DNA from: a virus
Virus record (IMG/VR): IMGVR_UViG_3300010157_000215
Span: 1-26,172 of that record
Strand: one strand, 5' to 3'
Length of the DNA stretch: 26,172 nt
Shown here: in pieces, positions 6,589-14,637 of the stretch
Position numbering within the stretch: position 1 is the stretch's first letter
Layout: each line of letters starts with the position of its first letter
Position numbers and translations under genes: made by a program
The notes under the pieces: generated by a model
Seen by the model: only the letters and a program-made list of their open reading frames with translations
The model's database searches: none
What the model was told of the DNA's origin: nothing

Positions 6589-6600
6589 AAGGATTATATT

Positions 6601-7536
6601 ATGAGCGAAGAATTTCTCTGGTGTGAAAAGTATCGTCCTCGAACTATCGCAGATACTGTTTTGCCTGACAATCTAAAGGCTACGTTCCAACAGTTTGTAG
6701 AACAGGGCAATGTTCCAAATCTACTTCTAACTGGTAGTGCTGGCGTAGGTAAGACCACCGTTGCTAGGGCAATGCTTGAGCAAATCGGATGCGATTATAT
6801 TGTTATCAATGCTTCTATGAATGGAAACATCGATACCTTGCGTACTGATATTAAGAACTTTGCCTCCACTGTATCTTTTGTTGGTGGACGCAAGTATGTT
6901 ATTCTAGACGAGGCAGATCACCTTACACCTACAGTTCAAGCTGCTCTTCGTAACTTTATGGAAGAGTATTCTAAGAATTGCGGTTTTATCATGACCTGTA
7001 ACTTCAAGACCCGTATCATTGAACCTCTACACTCTCGTTGTTCGGTGGTTGAATTCAAGCTAGGCAAGAAGGAAATTACAAAGCTTGCTCCTCGTTTCCT
7101 TACACGAGTTGGTACTATCCTAGATACAGAAAATGTAGAATATGATAAGTCTGCTGTAGCAGAATTTATTATGAAGTATTATCCTGACTGGCGTCGAGTT
7201 ATCAATGAACTTCAGCGATATTCGGTGACTGGTAAGATTGATACTGGCATTCTTATAAACATGTCTGATGAAATCTTTGGTTCTTTAATCAAAAGCATGA
7301 AGGCTAAGGACTTCGTTACTGTTCGTAAATGGGTAGCAGAAAACTCTGATATCGACAGTTCTACTCTATTCCGCAAGTTGTATGATGCATCGTCTTCTTT
7401 GTTGACACCTCGTTCAATTCCTCATCTTGTCCTTCATATTGCAAACTATCAATATAAGGCGGCATTTGTTGCTGATCAGGAAATCAATACAGCGGCTGCT
7501 CTTCTTGAAATCATGCATGATGCGGAGTTCCAATAA
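6601..7536 (+). CDS. 44: Clamp loader large subunit (T4 gp44 type)
   Basis: AAA+ ATPase that, with gp62, opens the gp45 clamp and loads it at primer-template junctions. The 311 residues are close to T4 gp44 (319). Walker A is GSAGVGKTT (45-53), Walker B VILDEADH (100-107), and the arginine-finger motif SRC is at 145-147 (HSRCSVVEF); the N-terminal 'WCEKYRPRT' is the standard RFC/gp44 opening. The ATG is supported by AAGGA seven bases upstream. Its stop overlaps the start of gp62 (TAATG), so the two subunits are translationally coupled as in T4. Confidence 0.95.
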   Translation: MSEEFLWCEKYRPRTIADTVLPDNLKATFQQFVEQGNVPNLLLTGSAGVGKTTVARAMLEQIGCDYIVINASMNGNIDTLRTDIKNFASTVSFVGGRKYVILDEADHLTPTVQAALRNFMEEYSKNCGFIMTCNFKTRIIEPLHSRCSVVEFKLGKKEITKLAPRFLTRVGTILDTENVEYDKSAVAEFIMKYYPDWRRVINELQRYSVTGKIDTGILINMSDEIFGSLIKSMKAKDFVTVRKWVAENSDIDSSTLFRKLYDASSSLLTPRSIPHLVLHIANYQYKAAFVADQEINTAAALLEIMHDAEFQ

Positions 7537-7928
7537 TGACACCCTTTGATTATATCAATGCGATCAATGCCAATAAGGATATTATTGGAAGTTCAGATAA
7601 TCCAGAAGAGGTCGAGAAGGAGTATACTCCTTTTATGGTCAATCGTGGATTGTCATATTTTGTTGATACTATCTTGTATGCAAATGAAATGAACAGCGCA
7701 TCTGATATTTCAAACAAGTTACAGTTCGATTATCTTCGTAATTCTATTAAGCCCAAGAAGCGTTTCTCGAAGTGGGCAAAGCGATTGTCCTCTGAAAATA
7801 TCAGTGTAATCAAAGAGATTTATAAATATAGTGACAGAAGGGCTATAGAAGTCCTGTCTCTATTATCTGATTCTCAGATTGCATTGTTAAAAGAAAAGCT
7901 CAAAAAGGGTGGCGTAAAAAATGAATGA
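7536..7928 (+). CDS. 62: Clamp loader small subunit (T4 gp62 type)
   Basis: Non-ATPase subunit that bridges the gp44 tetramer in the clamp loader. Identification rests on position (between gp44 and RegA) and on the segments 'FVDTILYANEMN' and 'LQFDYLRNSIKPKKRFSKW', typical of the gp62 family. At 130 residues it is clearly shorter than T4 gp62 (187), lacking much of the C-terminal domain, as in other distant T4-likes. It overlaps gp44 by one base and RegA by eight, a tightly packed operon. Sequence drifts quickly in this family, so the call leans on context as well as motifs. Confidence 0.85.
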   Translation: MTPFDYINAINANKDIIGSSDNPEEVEKEYTPFMVNRGLSYFVDTILYANEMNSASDISNKLQFDYLRNSIKPKKRFSKWAKRLSSENISVIKEIYKYSDRRAIEVLSLLSDSQIALLKEKLKKGGVKNE

Positions 7929-8328
7929 TATTTTTACTGGATGTGGAGTTGAGATCACCCTCAATGATAATGATTCCTTTTTAAAAGTTAAGGAAACATT
8001 AACTCGTATTGGTGTAGCTTCAAAGAAGAATAAAACACTTTATCAGTCTTGCCATATATTGCACAAGCAAGGTAGATATGTTATTCTTCACTTCAAAGAA
8101 CTGTTTATACTAGATGGCAAGCCAGCAGATTTTTCTGAGAATGATATGGCACGTAGAAATACAATTGCTCAATTATTGTCTCAGTGGGGGCTAGTCAACA
8201 TTGTTGATCAGTTCACAGAAGAAGATCAGGTTGCTCCAATATCTCAAATTAAAATTCTCCCGTTCAAGGAAAAAGATGAATGGAACTTGATCGCAAAATA
8301 CTCTATAGGCAACACTGTAAGAAAATAA
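7921..8328 (+). CDS. regA: RegA translational repressor
   Basis: RNA-binding protein that blocks ribosome access on early phage mRNAs, in T4 including gp44, gp45 and its own message. The 135-residue protein has the family core 'YVILHFKELFILDGKP' and 'RRNTIAQLLSQWGLV'; T4 RegA has 122. It starts inside the end of the gp62 gene, the same arrangement as T4. AT-rich start regions of the small early genes nearby are plausible targets, but I cannot pick out operators with confidence. Confidence 0.92.
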   Translation: MNDIFTGCGVEITLNDNDSFLKVKETLTRIGVASKKNKTLYQSCHILHKQGRYVILHFKELFILDGKPADFSENDMARRNTIAQLLSQWGLVNIVDQFTEEDQVAPISQIKILPFKEKDEWNLIAKYSIGNTVRK

Positions 8329-8342
8329 ATTGCCCTTTAATT

Positions 8343-8732
8343 ATGAAAGATAATGTTATGACAAATAGCGAAAAAGTAGCAGATTTTATGACATCGTTTG
8401 GACAAGAGGTGGTAACTAAACCTGTATTTCCAGATAAGAATGTTATGAAGATGCGAGTGGCTCTAATCGATGAAGAGCTACAAGAACTAAAGGATGCCAT
8501 CAAAGATCGAGATATTGTAGAAGTTGCTGATGCACTTACAGATATTTTGTATGTTGTATATGGTGCTGGTCACACTTTTGGTGTTGATCTAGATGCATGT
8601 TTCTCTGAAGTGCATCGTTCTAATATGACTAAGTTGGGCGAAGACGGAAAGCCAATCTATCGTGAAGACGGTAAGATCAAGAAGGGTCCTAATTACGAAC
8701 GCCCTGAACTAAAGAAGATTCTTTTTCCATGA
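8343..8732 (+). CDS. MazG-like nucleotide pyrophosphohydrolase
   Basis: All-alpha NTP pyrophosphatase family member, which hydrolyses NTPs or dNTPs (or ppGpp-related or odd nucleotides) to monophosphates. The metal site is visible in 'LIDEELQELKDAI' (E-E-x-x-E) and 'IVEVADALTDILYV' (E-x-x-D), with a C-terminal region 'SNMTKLGEDGKPIYREDGKI' typical of phage homologues. About 129 residues from the ATG at 8343; an in-frame ATG at 8358 is also possible, and neither has a strong ribosome binding site. It follows RegA by 14 bases and overlaps the next gene, so it belongs to the replication operon, likely tuning the nucleotide pool. Confidence 0.85.
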   Translation: MKDNVMTNSEKVADFMTSFGQEVVTKPVFPDKNVMKMRVALIDEELQELKDAIKDRDIVEVADALTDILYVVYGAGHTFGVDLDACFSEVHRSNMTKLGEDGKPIYREDGKIKKGPNYERPELKKILFP

Positions 8733-9178
8733 TCGTAGGATTTACTGCTGGCACGTTTGATCTGTGCCACGCAGGACATCTTATGCTTTTAAAGGAAGCT
8801 AAAGAAAAGTGTGACTATCTTGTTGTTGGCTTACATACTGATCCATCAAAAGAAAGAGATTGGAAATCTTCTCCTACAGAAACAGTACTTGAGCGATATA
8901 TCAGACTAAAGTCTTGTTTGTTTGTCGATGAAATTGTTCCATATGACACAGAAAATGATCTTGTTGCTTTGTTAATGTTTATCAATCCAGATATTAGATT
9001 TGTTGGCGATGATTATAACGCAGAAGAAGTTGAAAGAATAACTGGATATGATAAATGTACTAACGTTGCTTATGTGGATCGCTCACATAATTTTAGCTCG
9101 ACAAAACTAAAAACGCGAATAAAACACGAAAAACAGAGTATTACATCATGGGAAAAAGAAGCAATTTTCAAAGGGTAG
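8729..9178 (+). CDS. Cytidylyltransferase-like nucleotidyltransferase
   Basis: A HIGH-type nucleotidyltransferase of the glycerol-3-phosphate cytidylyltransferase (TagD/RfaE) group. GTFDLCHAGH (8-17) holds the H-x-G-H active site that binds the nucleotide phosphates, and RSHNFSSTKLKTRI (about 118-131) corresponds to the conserved S-S-T-x-L-K-x-R segment. At 149 residues it is a complete minimal domain. Such enzymes activate polyol or sugar phosphates with CTP, so it may serve surface-glycan remodelling, possibly with the glycosyltransferase at the left edge; the substrate cannot be read from sequence. It overlaps MazG by four bases and the following methyltransferase by about 30. Confidence 0.8.
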   Translation: MIVGFTAGTFDLCHAGHLMLLKEAKEKCDYLVVGLHTDPSKERDWKSSPTETVLERYIRLKSCLFVDEIVPYDTENDLVALLMFINPDIRFVGDDYNAEEVERITGYDKCTNVAYVDRSHNFSSTKLKTRIKHEKQSITSWEKEAIFKG

Positions 9179-9669
9179 AAAGAGATTTCTATCCAACGCC
9201 AATGGCAGCAGTTATTCCATTGTTATCTCATCTATCGAAAAATACAAACTTTGTTGAGCCTTGTGCTGGTAATGGCGCATTAATTGATCACTTGACATTA
9301 TGTGGTCATGTGTGTACAGATGCATGGGACATAGAACCTCTTCGACAAGATATTAAACAAGCAGATGCTTTGACTATAGGTCTTGGTGATTCGGATTGTT
9401 TTATTACCAATCCTCCTTGGAATAGAAAAATTCTTCATCCTATGATTGAGCACCTATCAACTATAGCACCAACTTGGCTTCTTTTTGATGCCGATTGGAT
9501 ACACACAAAACAAAGCATTAAGTTTATGCCAAGGCTAAGGAAGATCATTAGTATTGGTCGAGTTAAGTGGATACCTGATAGTAAAACGACAGGTAAAGAT
9601 AATTGTTGCTGGTATTTGTTTGATCATCCAAGAGATGGTAGAAATCCAGTGTTTGTTCCAAGACAATAA
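9148..9669 (+). CDS. SAM-dependent adenine methyltransferase-like protein
   Basis: About 173 residues with a Rossmann methyltransferase core: motif I FVEPCAGNGAL (35-45) binds SAM, and motif IV NPPW (88-91) is of the N6-adenine (NPPY/W) type. The opening 'RDFYPTP' is common in phage adenine methylases. No obvious target-recognition domain is present, so it is short for a complete sequence-specific DNA methylase; it may act on free or short substrates, or be a degenerate enzyme. Its start lies inside the preceding gene and it stops nine bases before the second methyltransferase, so the two are probably made together. Confidence 0.75.
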   Translation: MGKRSNFQRVERDFYPTPMAAVIPLLSHLSKNTNFVEPCAGNGALIDHLTLCGHVCTDAWDIEPLRQDIKQADALTIGLGDSDCFITNPPWNRKILHPMIEHLSTIAPTWLLFDADWIHTKQSIKFMPRLRKIISIGRVKWIPDSKTTGKDNCCWYLFDHPRDGRNPVFVPRQ

Positions 9670-9678
9670 AGGTTTATA

Positions 9679-10662
9679 ATGACTGTTACAATTTTAGAAG
9701 GCGATTGCCGAGAATCACTTCGGACATTGCCATATAAGTCTGTTCATTGTTGTGTTACTTCTCCTCCATATTTCGGACTACGAGATTATGGGGTAGAAGG
9801 ACAACTTGGTCTTGAACAAACTCCAGATCAATATGTTGCTGAATTGGTATCTGTCTTTCGTGAAGTTCATAATGTTCTAAGAGATGATGGTACAGTTTGG
9901 CTAAACATTGGTGACAGTTACGCATCGTTTCGTGATGGAAAAGCAACTCCAGACACAACTCGTGGGGATTCTCTTGGTACATTAGTTGATACAGGTAAAG
10001 CTAAGAACCGAATGGCTTCTACTTTTGTTAACACTCCGATCAAGCATAAAGACTTAATTGGAATTCCTTGGAAAGTAGCGTTTGCTCTTCAGGCAGATGG
10101 TTGGTATCTTCGTCAAGATATTATTTGGAACAAACCAAATCCTATGCCAGAAAGCGTTAAGGATCGTTGTACCAAGTCGCATGAATATATCTTCTTGCTA
10201 TCTAAGAGTGAGAAATATTATTTTGATTACGAGGCAATCAAGGAACCTGCTACAACTTCTCCTGCCAGTAGAAATAAAGCCGCCGAAGGTTATCAAGCTG
10301 ATTATCCTCATGGCGATAGATTTTCAGAAGGCGAAAGAGTTTGGGGCGCAGATGGCAAAAGAAATAAAAGAAGCGTTTGGAATGTTCCTTTACGTCCATA
10401 TAAAGGCGCTCACTTTGCCACCTTCCCTATGGACTTAATTGAGCCGTGTATTCTAGCAGGATGTCCTGTTGGTGGTACTGTGCTTGATCCATTTGGTGGA
10501 GCAGGAACAACAGCCATTGTTTCCAATAACAATGATCGCAATTCTATTTTGTGTGAACTCAATCCAGAATATGTTGAGCTAGCCAAAAATAGAATAGCCT
10601 TAGAAGAAAAAATCCAACGAATAAAAACACCAACCACAACTTTAGAGCAATTTTTCTCTTGA
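9679..10662 (+). CDS. DNA methyltransferase (N4-cytosine/N6-adenine, beta class)
   Basis: Site-specific DNA methylase that probably shields phage DNA from host restriction. Catalytic motif TSPPY (27-31) precedes the SAM-binding motif DPFGGAGTT (270-278), the beta-class order. The SPPY form favours N4-cytosine, though N6-adenine members exist. Between them lie IWNKPNPMPES (about 149-159) and a 'KSHEYIFLLSKS' segment typical of the N6_N4_Mtase family. At 327 residues it is full length and looks intact. AAAGG (9668-9672) lies six bases before the ATG. No restriction enzyme gene is adjacent, so it is an orphan methylase. The SAM synthetase at 18142 may supply its cofactor. Confidence 0.9.
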   Translation: MTVTILEGDCRESLRTLPYKSVHCCVTSPPYFGLRDYGVEGQLGLEQTPDQYVAELVSVFREVHNVLRDDGTVWLNIGDSYASFRDGKATPDTTRGDSLGTLVDTGKAKNRMASTFVNTPIKHKDLIGIPWKVAFALQADGWYLRQDIIWNKPNPMPESVKDRCTKSHEYIFLLSKSEKYYFDYEAIKEPATTSPASRNKAAEGYQADYPHGDRFSEGERVWGADGKRNKRSVWNVPLRPYKGAHFATFPMDLIEPCILAGCPVGGTVLDPFGGAGTTAIVSNNNDRNSILCELNPEYVELAKNRIALEEKIQRIKTPTTTLEQFFS

Positions 10663-10686
10663 CTTTTCTTGCCCTCATGTTATAGT
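10659..10686 (+). promoter_or_regulatory. Sigma70-type promoter for DNA polymerase
   Basis: TTGACT (10659-10664), 16-bp spacer, TATAGT (10681-10686). The -10 lies in the loop of a terminator-like hairpin. Start expected near 10693, about 20 bases before the ATG at 10714. Confidence 0.65.
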
Positions 10687-10703
10687 GGGGGCAAGTTTTT
10701 ATT
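10668..10703 (+). terminator. Hairpin terminator overlapping the polymerase promoter
   Basis: CTTGCCC (10668-10674) pairs with GGGCAAG (10689-10695), 14-base loop, followed by TTTTTATT. It would stop transcription coming from the methyltransferase operon; transcripts begun at the internal promoter miss the 5' arm. Confidence 0.65.
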
Positions 10704-10713
10704 GTGAGGTACT

Positions 10714-13233
10714 ATGAAATTTTATACAGAGGCTTCGCAACGAGGCAACAATATCTTTATTCGTGGATATAACAATGGGCAGCGAGTTCAAAAAAAGATT
10801 CAGTATGAGCCATATTTGTTTATTTCCAGCAAGAAAGAAGATGCTCCATATAAAACTCTAGATGGTCGCCCTGCTGATCGTATTGATTTTGATAGTATTA
10901 AGGAAGCTAAAGAATTTATTGCTCGTTACAAAGGCGTAGAAGGGGTAAGCATTTATGGTCTAAATTCTTTCCTCTATACGTATCTTAACGATGAATATCC
11001 TGGTCAAGTTGAGTTTGATTTGAATGAGATCAGAACTGTTAGTCTGGATATCGAGTGTGCGCCTGAAGGAGAAGAAACTGGATTTCCTAATATCCAAACT
11101 GCAAATCAACCTATTACAGCTATCACTTGTAAGTTTAGGGATAAGCACTATTCTTTTGGTTGCGGACAATTTGTATCAAAGGCAAGCAATGTAATATATA
11201 AGAAGTGCAGCGATGAGCGTGAGCTTCTGTGGGAGTTCATCGGGTGGTGGGAAGCTACTGATCCTGATGTGGTCACTGGTTGGAACATCGAGTTCTTTGA
11301 CGTTCCTTACATTGTAAATCGTATTAAGCGTGTATTGAATGAAGATCAGGCAAAGCGTCTTTCGCCTTGGAAGATTCTTGATGAGCGTGAGATTGAAATT
11401 CAAGGTCGAGAGCAACAAACCTTCCGTCCAATGGGAGTTTGTGTTCTAGACTATCTAAAGGTTTATAAGCAATTCACTTATGTTCAGCAGGAAAGCTATA
11501 AGCTAGACCATATTGCCTTCGTCGAACTCGGTGAACGTAAGCTAGACTATACAGGATATGACGGACTAACCGATCTCTATCGTCGTAACTTTCAGCAATA
11601 TCTTGAATACAACATTCATGACGTTGAACTAGTAGCTAGGCTAGAGGAGAAGCTAGGTCTTCTTGCTCTGGGTATGACACTATCTTATGATGCCAAGATT
11701 ACATACAGCGATATGTTTACGAGCATTCGTCTGTGGGATATTATTATTCATAATTATCTTCTTGATCGTAATATTGTCATTCCTTTGGCTAAGGACTATA
11801 AAAAGGGTGAAAAGTTTGCTGGTGCATATGTTCGTGAACCAAAGATTGGAATGCACAAGTGGGTTGCTACCTTCGACGTTAACAGTCTGTATCCAAGTTT
11901 GATTGTTCAGAATAATATGAGTCCAGAAACTTATGTTAATAAGATTCCAAAGATACCAGACATTGATGCTTTGCTTGATGGTAAGTTGAGTGACAAACTT
12001 CGTGATAAGCTAGTCGAAAGCAATTATGCTTTATCGGCAAATGGTGCTCTTTGGGATAAGTCCAAACGAGGTATCTTTCCAGAACTCGTCATTAAGATGT
12101 ATGATGAGCGTAAGGCATATCAGAAGAAGCTAAAGGCAGCTAAGGTTGAGAACGAGGCAAACCCAAGTCAAGAAAACTCAAATTTGATTTCTCGTTATCA
12201 CAACCTTCAGCTAGTCAAGAAGATTGTTTTGAACAGTCTTTATGGCGCAACTGGAAATGCATCGTTTCGTTTTTATCAAAATGACTATGCAGAGGGTATT
12301 ACTCTTCACGGTCAGTTGGCTATTCGGTGGGTCGCCAATGATATTAACAATTACATCAACAAGACACTGAAGACAGACAATAAAGAATATGTAGTATATT
12401 GTGATACTGATTCGGTCTTTGTTTCTTTGGATGGTATCGTCAAGAGTGTATTTGGAAACTCTAAGGATGTTCACAAGATTACAGACTTTGTTAATAAGGT
12501 TTGTTCTGAAACACTTGAGAAGATCATTGAAGATTCATTTGAGCGGCTAAAGAATTATACCAATTCTTATGTAAATCAAATGAAGATGAAGCGAGAGAAC
12601 ATCTGTGATACTGCTATCTTCCTTGCGAAGAAGAAGTACATCATGAATGTTTATGATAGTGAAGGTTTCCGATATGACGAGCCTAAGCTATACATCAAGG
12701 GAGTTGAAGCCGTGCGATCTTCAACTCCTGGCTCTTGCCGTGAAAAGATTAAAGACAGCCTAAACATTATCATGCAAGGCACAAACGAAGAACTAATTTT
12801 GTTTATTGATAAGTTTAGGAATGACTTTAAGAAGATGTCTTTTGAAGAGATTGCATTCCCTCGTGGGTGCAATAATATTGAAAAGTATTCTAATGGGGAC
12901 ATGAAGTTATATAAAGATGGCGTACCAATGCATGTTCGAGCAGCTATTGTCTATAATGATCTTCTTAGGAAGAACAATTTAAACAAGCGATATGCTACAA
13001 TCAAAGAAGGAGAGAAGATCAAGTTTTGTTATATGAAACTTCCAAATACCTTCCAAGAGAACGTTCTTGCTTGTAATGGTGAGCTTCCGCCAGAACTAAA
13101 CCTCGATAGGTTTATTGATTATTCTGTTCAATTCGATAAAGCATTTCTAGAGCCAATTAAGAATATCACTAAGGCTATCAACTGGACTACAGAAGAAGTA
13201 TCAACACTAGAAGGACACTTTGAGGATGAATAA
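10714..13233 (+). CDS. 43: Replicative DNA polymerase, family B (T4 gp43 type)
   Basis: Main phage replicase with 3'-5' proofreading. The 839-residue protein (T4: 898) has exonuclease motifs SLDIECAPEG (D112, E114), GWNIEFFD (189-196) and YNIHDVE (299-305), then polymerase motifs A DVNSLYPS (388-395), B KKIVLNSLYG (502-511) and C YCDTDS (562-567). All catalytic acids are in place. GAGG (10706-10709) lies four bases before the ATG. It has its own promoter embedded in a terminator, unlike the operon genes before it. The 3' end overlaps the next gene by eight bases, coupling it to the small protein and the UvsX gene downstream. Confidence 0.97.
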   Translation: MKFYTEASQRGNNIFIRGYNNGQRVQKKIQYEPYLFISSKKEDAPYKTLDGRPADRIDFDSIKEAKEFIARYKGVEGVSIYGLNSFLYTYLNDEYPGQVEFDLNEIRTVSLDIECAPEGEETGFPNIQTANQPITAITCKFRDKHYSFGCGQFVSKASNVIYKKCSDERELLWEFIGWWEATDPDVVTGWNIEFFDVPYIVNRIKRVLNEDQAKRLSPWKILDEREIEIQGREQQTFRPMGVCVLDYLKVYKQFTYVQQESYKLDHIAFVELGERKLDYTGYDGLTDLYRRNFQQYLEYNIHDVELVARLEEKLGLLALGMTLSYDAKITYSDMFTSIRLWDIIIHNYLLDRNIVIPLAKDYKKGEKFAGAYVREPKIGMHKWVATFDVNSLYPSLIVQNNMSPETYVNKIPKIPDIDALLDGKLSDKLRDKLVESNYALSANGALWDKSKRGIFPELVIKMYDERKAYQKKLKAAKVENEANPSQENSNLISRYHNLQLVKKIVLNSLYGATGNASFRFYQNDYAEGITLHGQLAIRWVANDINNYINKTLKTDNKEYVVYCDTDSVFVSLDGIVKSVFGNSKDVHKITDFVNKVCSETLEKIIEDSFERLKNYTNSYVNQMKMKRENICDTAIFLAKKKYIMNVYDSEGFRYDEPKLYIKGVEAVRSSTPGSCREKIKDSLNIIMQGTNEELILFIDKFRNDFKKMSFEEIAFPRGCNNIEKYSNGDMKLYKDGVPMHVRAAIVYNDLLRKNNLNKRYATIKEGEKIKFCYMKLPNTFQENVLACNGELPPELNLDRFIDYSVQFDKAFLEPIKNITKAINWTTEEVSTLEGHFEDE

Positions 13234-13477
13234 TGATGATTTTGACTTTGGGTTTACCACAGTCAGTGAACAAGAAATCAATAAGGTGGCAGAGACATTT
13301 AAAGTTTCTGCTGATACCTACCAACAAAAATATGCGGCAGTGCTTTCATTGTTCAAGCCACTATTGAACAATCTACTGAAGGATGCCGATACCCAGCCAT
13401 ATATTTACTGGCCAAATCGAAGTGCCAAGATCGCAGAAGTTCTTAAGCGACTTGATACAATCGACAAGTCTAAATAA
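13226..13477 (+). CDS. Small conserved protein between gp43 and UvsX
   Basis: About 83 residues, MNNDDFDFGFTTVSEQE..., ending with a 'YIYWPNRSAKIAEVLKRL' segment. Proteins of this type occur at the same position, between polymerase and UvsX, in many T4-like phages of marine bacteria; no function is known to me. An acidic N-terminus and a helical C-terminal half suggest a protein partner in replication or recombination. It begins inside the end of the polymerase gene (ATG at 13226), so it is translationally coupled; the in-frame TTG six bases upstream is less likely. Confidence 0.75.
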   Translation: MNNDDFDFGFTTVSEQEINKVAETFKVSADTYQQKYAAVLSLFKPLLNNLLKDADTQPYIYWPNRSAKIAEVLKRLDTIDKSK

Positions 13478-13481
13478 AACT

Positions 13482-13502
13482 GAGAGGTAGTTCCTCTCGT
13501 TA
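13482..13502 (+). promoter_or_regulatory. Short hairpin before uvsX
   Basis: GAGAGG (13482-13487) pairs with CCTCTC (13493-13498) around TAGTT, just after the stop of the previous gene. The tail (GTTAAAAC) is poor in T, so this is more likely an mRNA stability or processing hairpin than a terminator. Confidence 0.4.
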
Positions 13503-13529
13503 AAACAATCAACAAACAAAGGAAATACA

Positions 13530-14582
13530 ATGAATACTAAACTAATGAGCAAGCTGTTGGCTGCTGGTTCTATTAAGCTAGCCTCTACTCTTTCTGAGTC
13601 TGCTTTCTTCAATAAGAAAGATATCATTCAGACAAAACTTCCAATCCTAAACTTAGCTTTTTCTGGATCGCTTGATGGTGGTCTAGTTCCTGGTTTGACA
13701 ATCTTTGCTGGCGCATCGAAGTCATTCAAGACCTTGTTGGGTCTATATTGTATGAAGGCTTACTTCGATAAGTATCCAGATGCAATCGCCATCGTATATG
13801 ATTCGGAGTTTGGTATTACTCCAGAATATCTTTCTAGTAATGGTATTGATACTTCACGAGTTATTCACATTCCTATTGAACACATTGAGCAACTCAAGTT
13901 TGATATTGTTAAGCGTCTAGAACAAATTAATCGTGGTGATCGTGTATTCTTGCTTCTTGATTCTCTTGGTGCGTTGTCATCCAAGAAGGAAGTAGAAGAT
14001 GCAATGGACGAAAAGTCTGTCACTGATATGACCCGTGCTAAGGCTATTCGTTCTCTTCTTCGTATCATTACACCTCACTTGACGATGAAGGACATTCCTA
14101 TGATTGTCGTCAATCACATCTATCAAACTATGGAACTCTTTTCCAGGTCTGTTGTAGGCGGCGGTACTGCTGTTACATATTCTGCCAATCAAATTTTTAT
14201 TATTTCTAAGGCACAAGAAAAAGATGGTTCTGATCTTGTTGGTTGGAACTTTACAATAAATATCGAGAAGTCTCGTTTTGTTAAAGAGAAGGCTAAGTTC
14301 CCATTCACAGTAACATACGAAGGCGGAATTAATAAGTGGTCTGGTCTTCTTGATATTGCAATGGAAGCCAGTCTTGTTGTCAAGCCTTCTAATGGTTGGT
14401 ATTCTCGTGTTAATCTAGAAACTGGAGAAGTAGAAGACAAGAAGTTTAGGTTTAAAGATACCAATACTTCTGAATTCTGGAAGGCTATGCTTTCTAATCC
14501 TCTCTTCAATGATAAGATTAAGAAAATGTATCAAATAGCAATGGCTCCTCCTTCTGAAAATATTGCAGAGGATGACGATTAA
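13530..14582 (+). CDS. uvsX: UvsX RecA-like recombinase
   Basis: Strand-exchange protein that coats single-stranded DNA and drives recombination-dependent replication and repair. Walker A is GASKSFKT (61-68), in the serine-containing form typical of UvsX; Walker B is FLLLDS (140-145); the 'VVGGGTAVTYSANQIFII' segment matches the RecA-core loop 2 region. The C-terminus is acidic (AEDDD), as in T4 UvsX (391 residues); this one has 350. AAGGA six bases upstream supports the start. It shares a transcript with gp43 and the small protein; a new promoter for gp41 follows the stop. No UvsY is recognised in the window. Confidence 0.93.
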   Translation: MNTKLMSKLLAAGSIKLASTLSESAFFNKKDIIQTKLPILNLAFSGSLDGGLVPGLTIFAGASKSFKTLLGLYCMKAYFDKYPDAIAIVYDSEFGITPEYLSSNGIDTSRVIHIPIEHIEQLKFDIVKRLEQINRGDRVFLLLDSLGALSSKKEVEDAMDEKSVTDMTRAKAIRSLLRIITPHLTMKDIPMIVVNHIYQTMELFSRSVVGGGTAVTYSANQIFIISKAQEKDGSDLVGWNFTINIEKSRFVKEKAKFPFTVTYEGGINKWSGLLDIAMEASLVVKPSNGWYSRVNLETGEVEDKKFRFKDTNTSEFWKAMLSNPLFNDKIKKMYQIAMAPPSENIAEDDD

Positions 14583-14585
14583 AGG

Positions 14586-14614
14586 TTGACATTTTTATAA
14601 TCCTACTATATACT
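14586..14614 (+). promoter_or_regulatory. Sigma70-type promoter for the helicase gene
   Basis: TTGACA (14586-14591), 17-bp spacer, TATACT (14609-14614), starting four bases after the uvsX stop codon. Leader of about 17 bases to the ATG at 14638. Confidence 0.8.
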
Positions 14615-14637
14615 CGTTCTATAACTAGGAGAAATTA

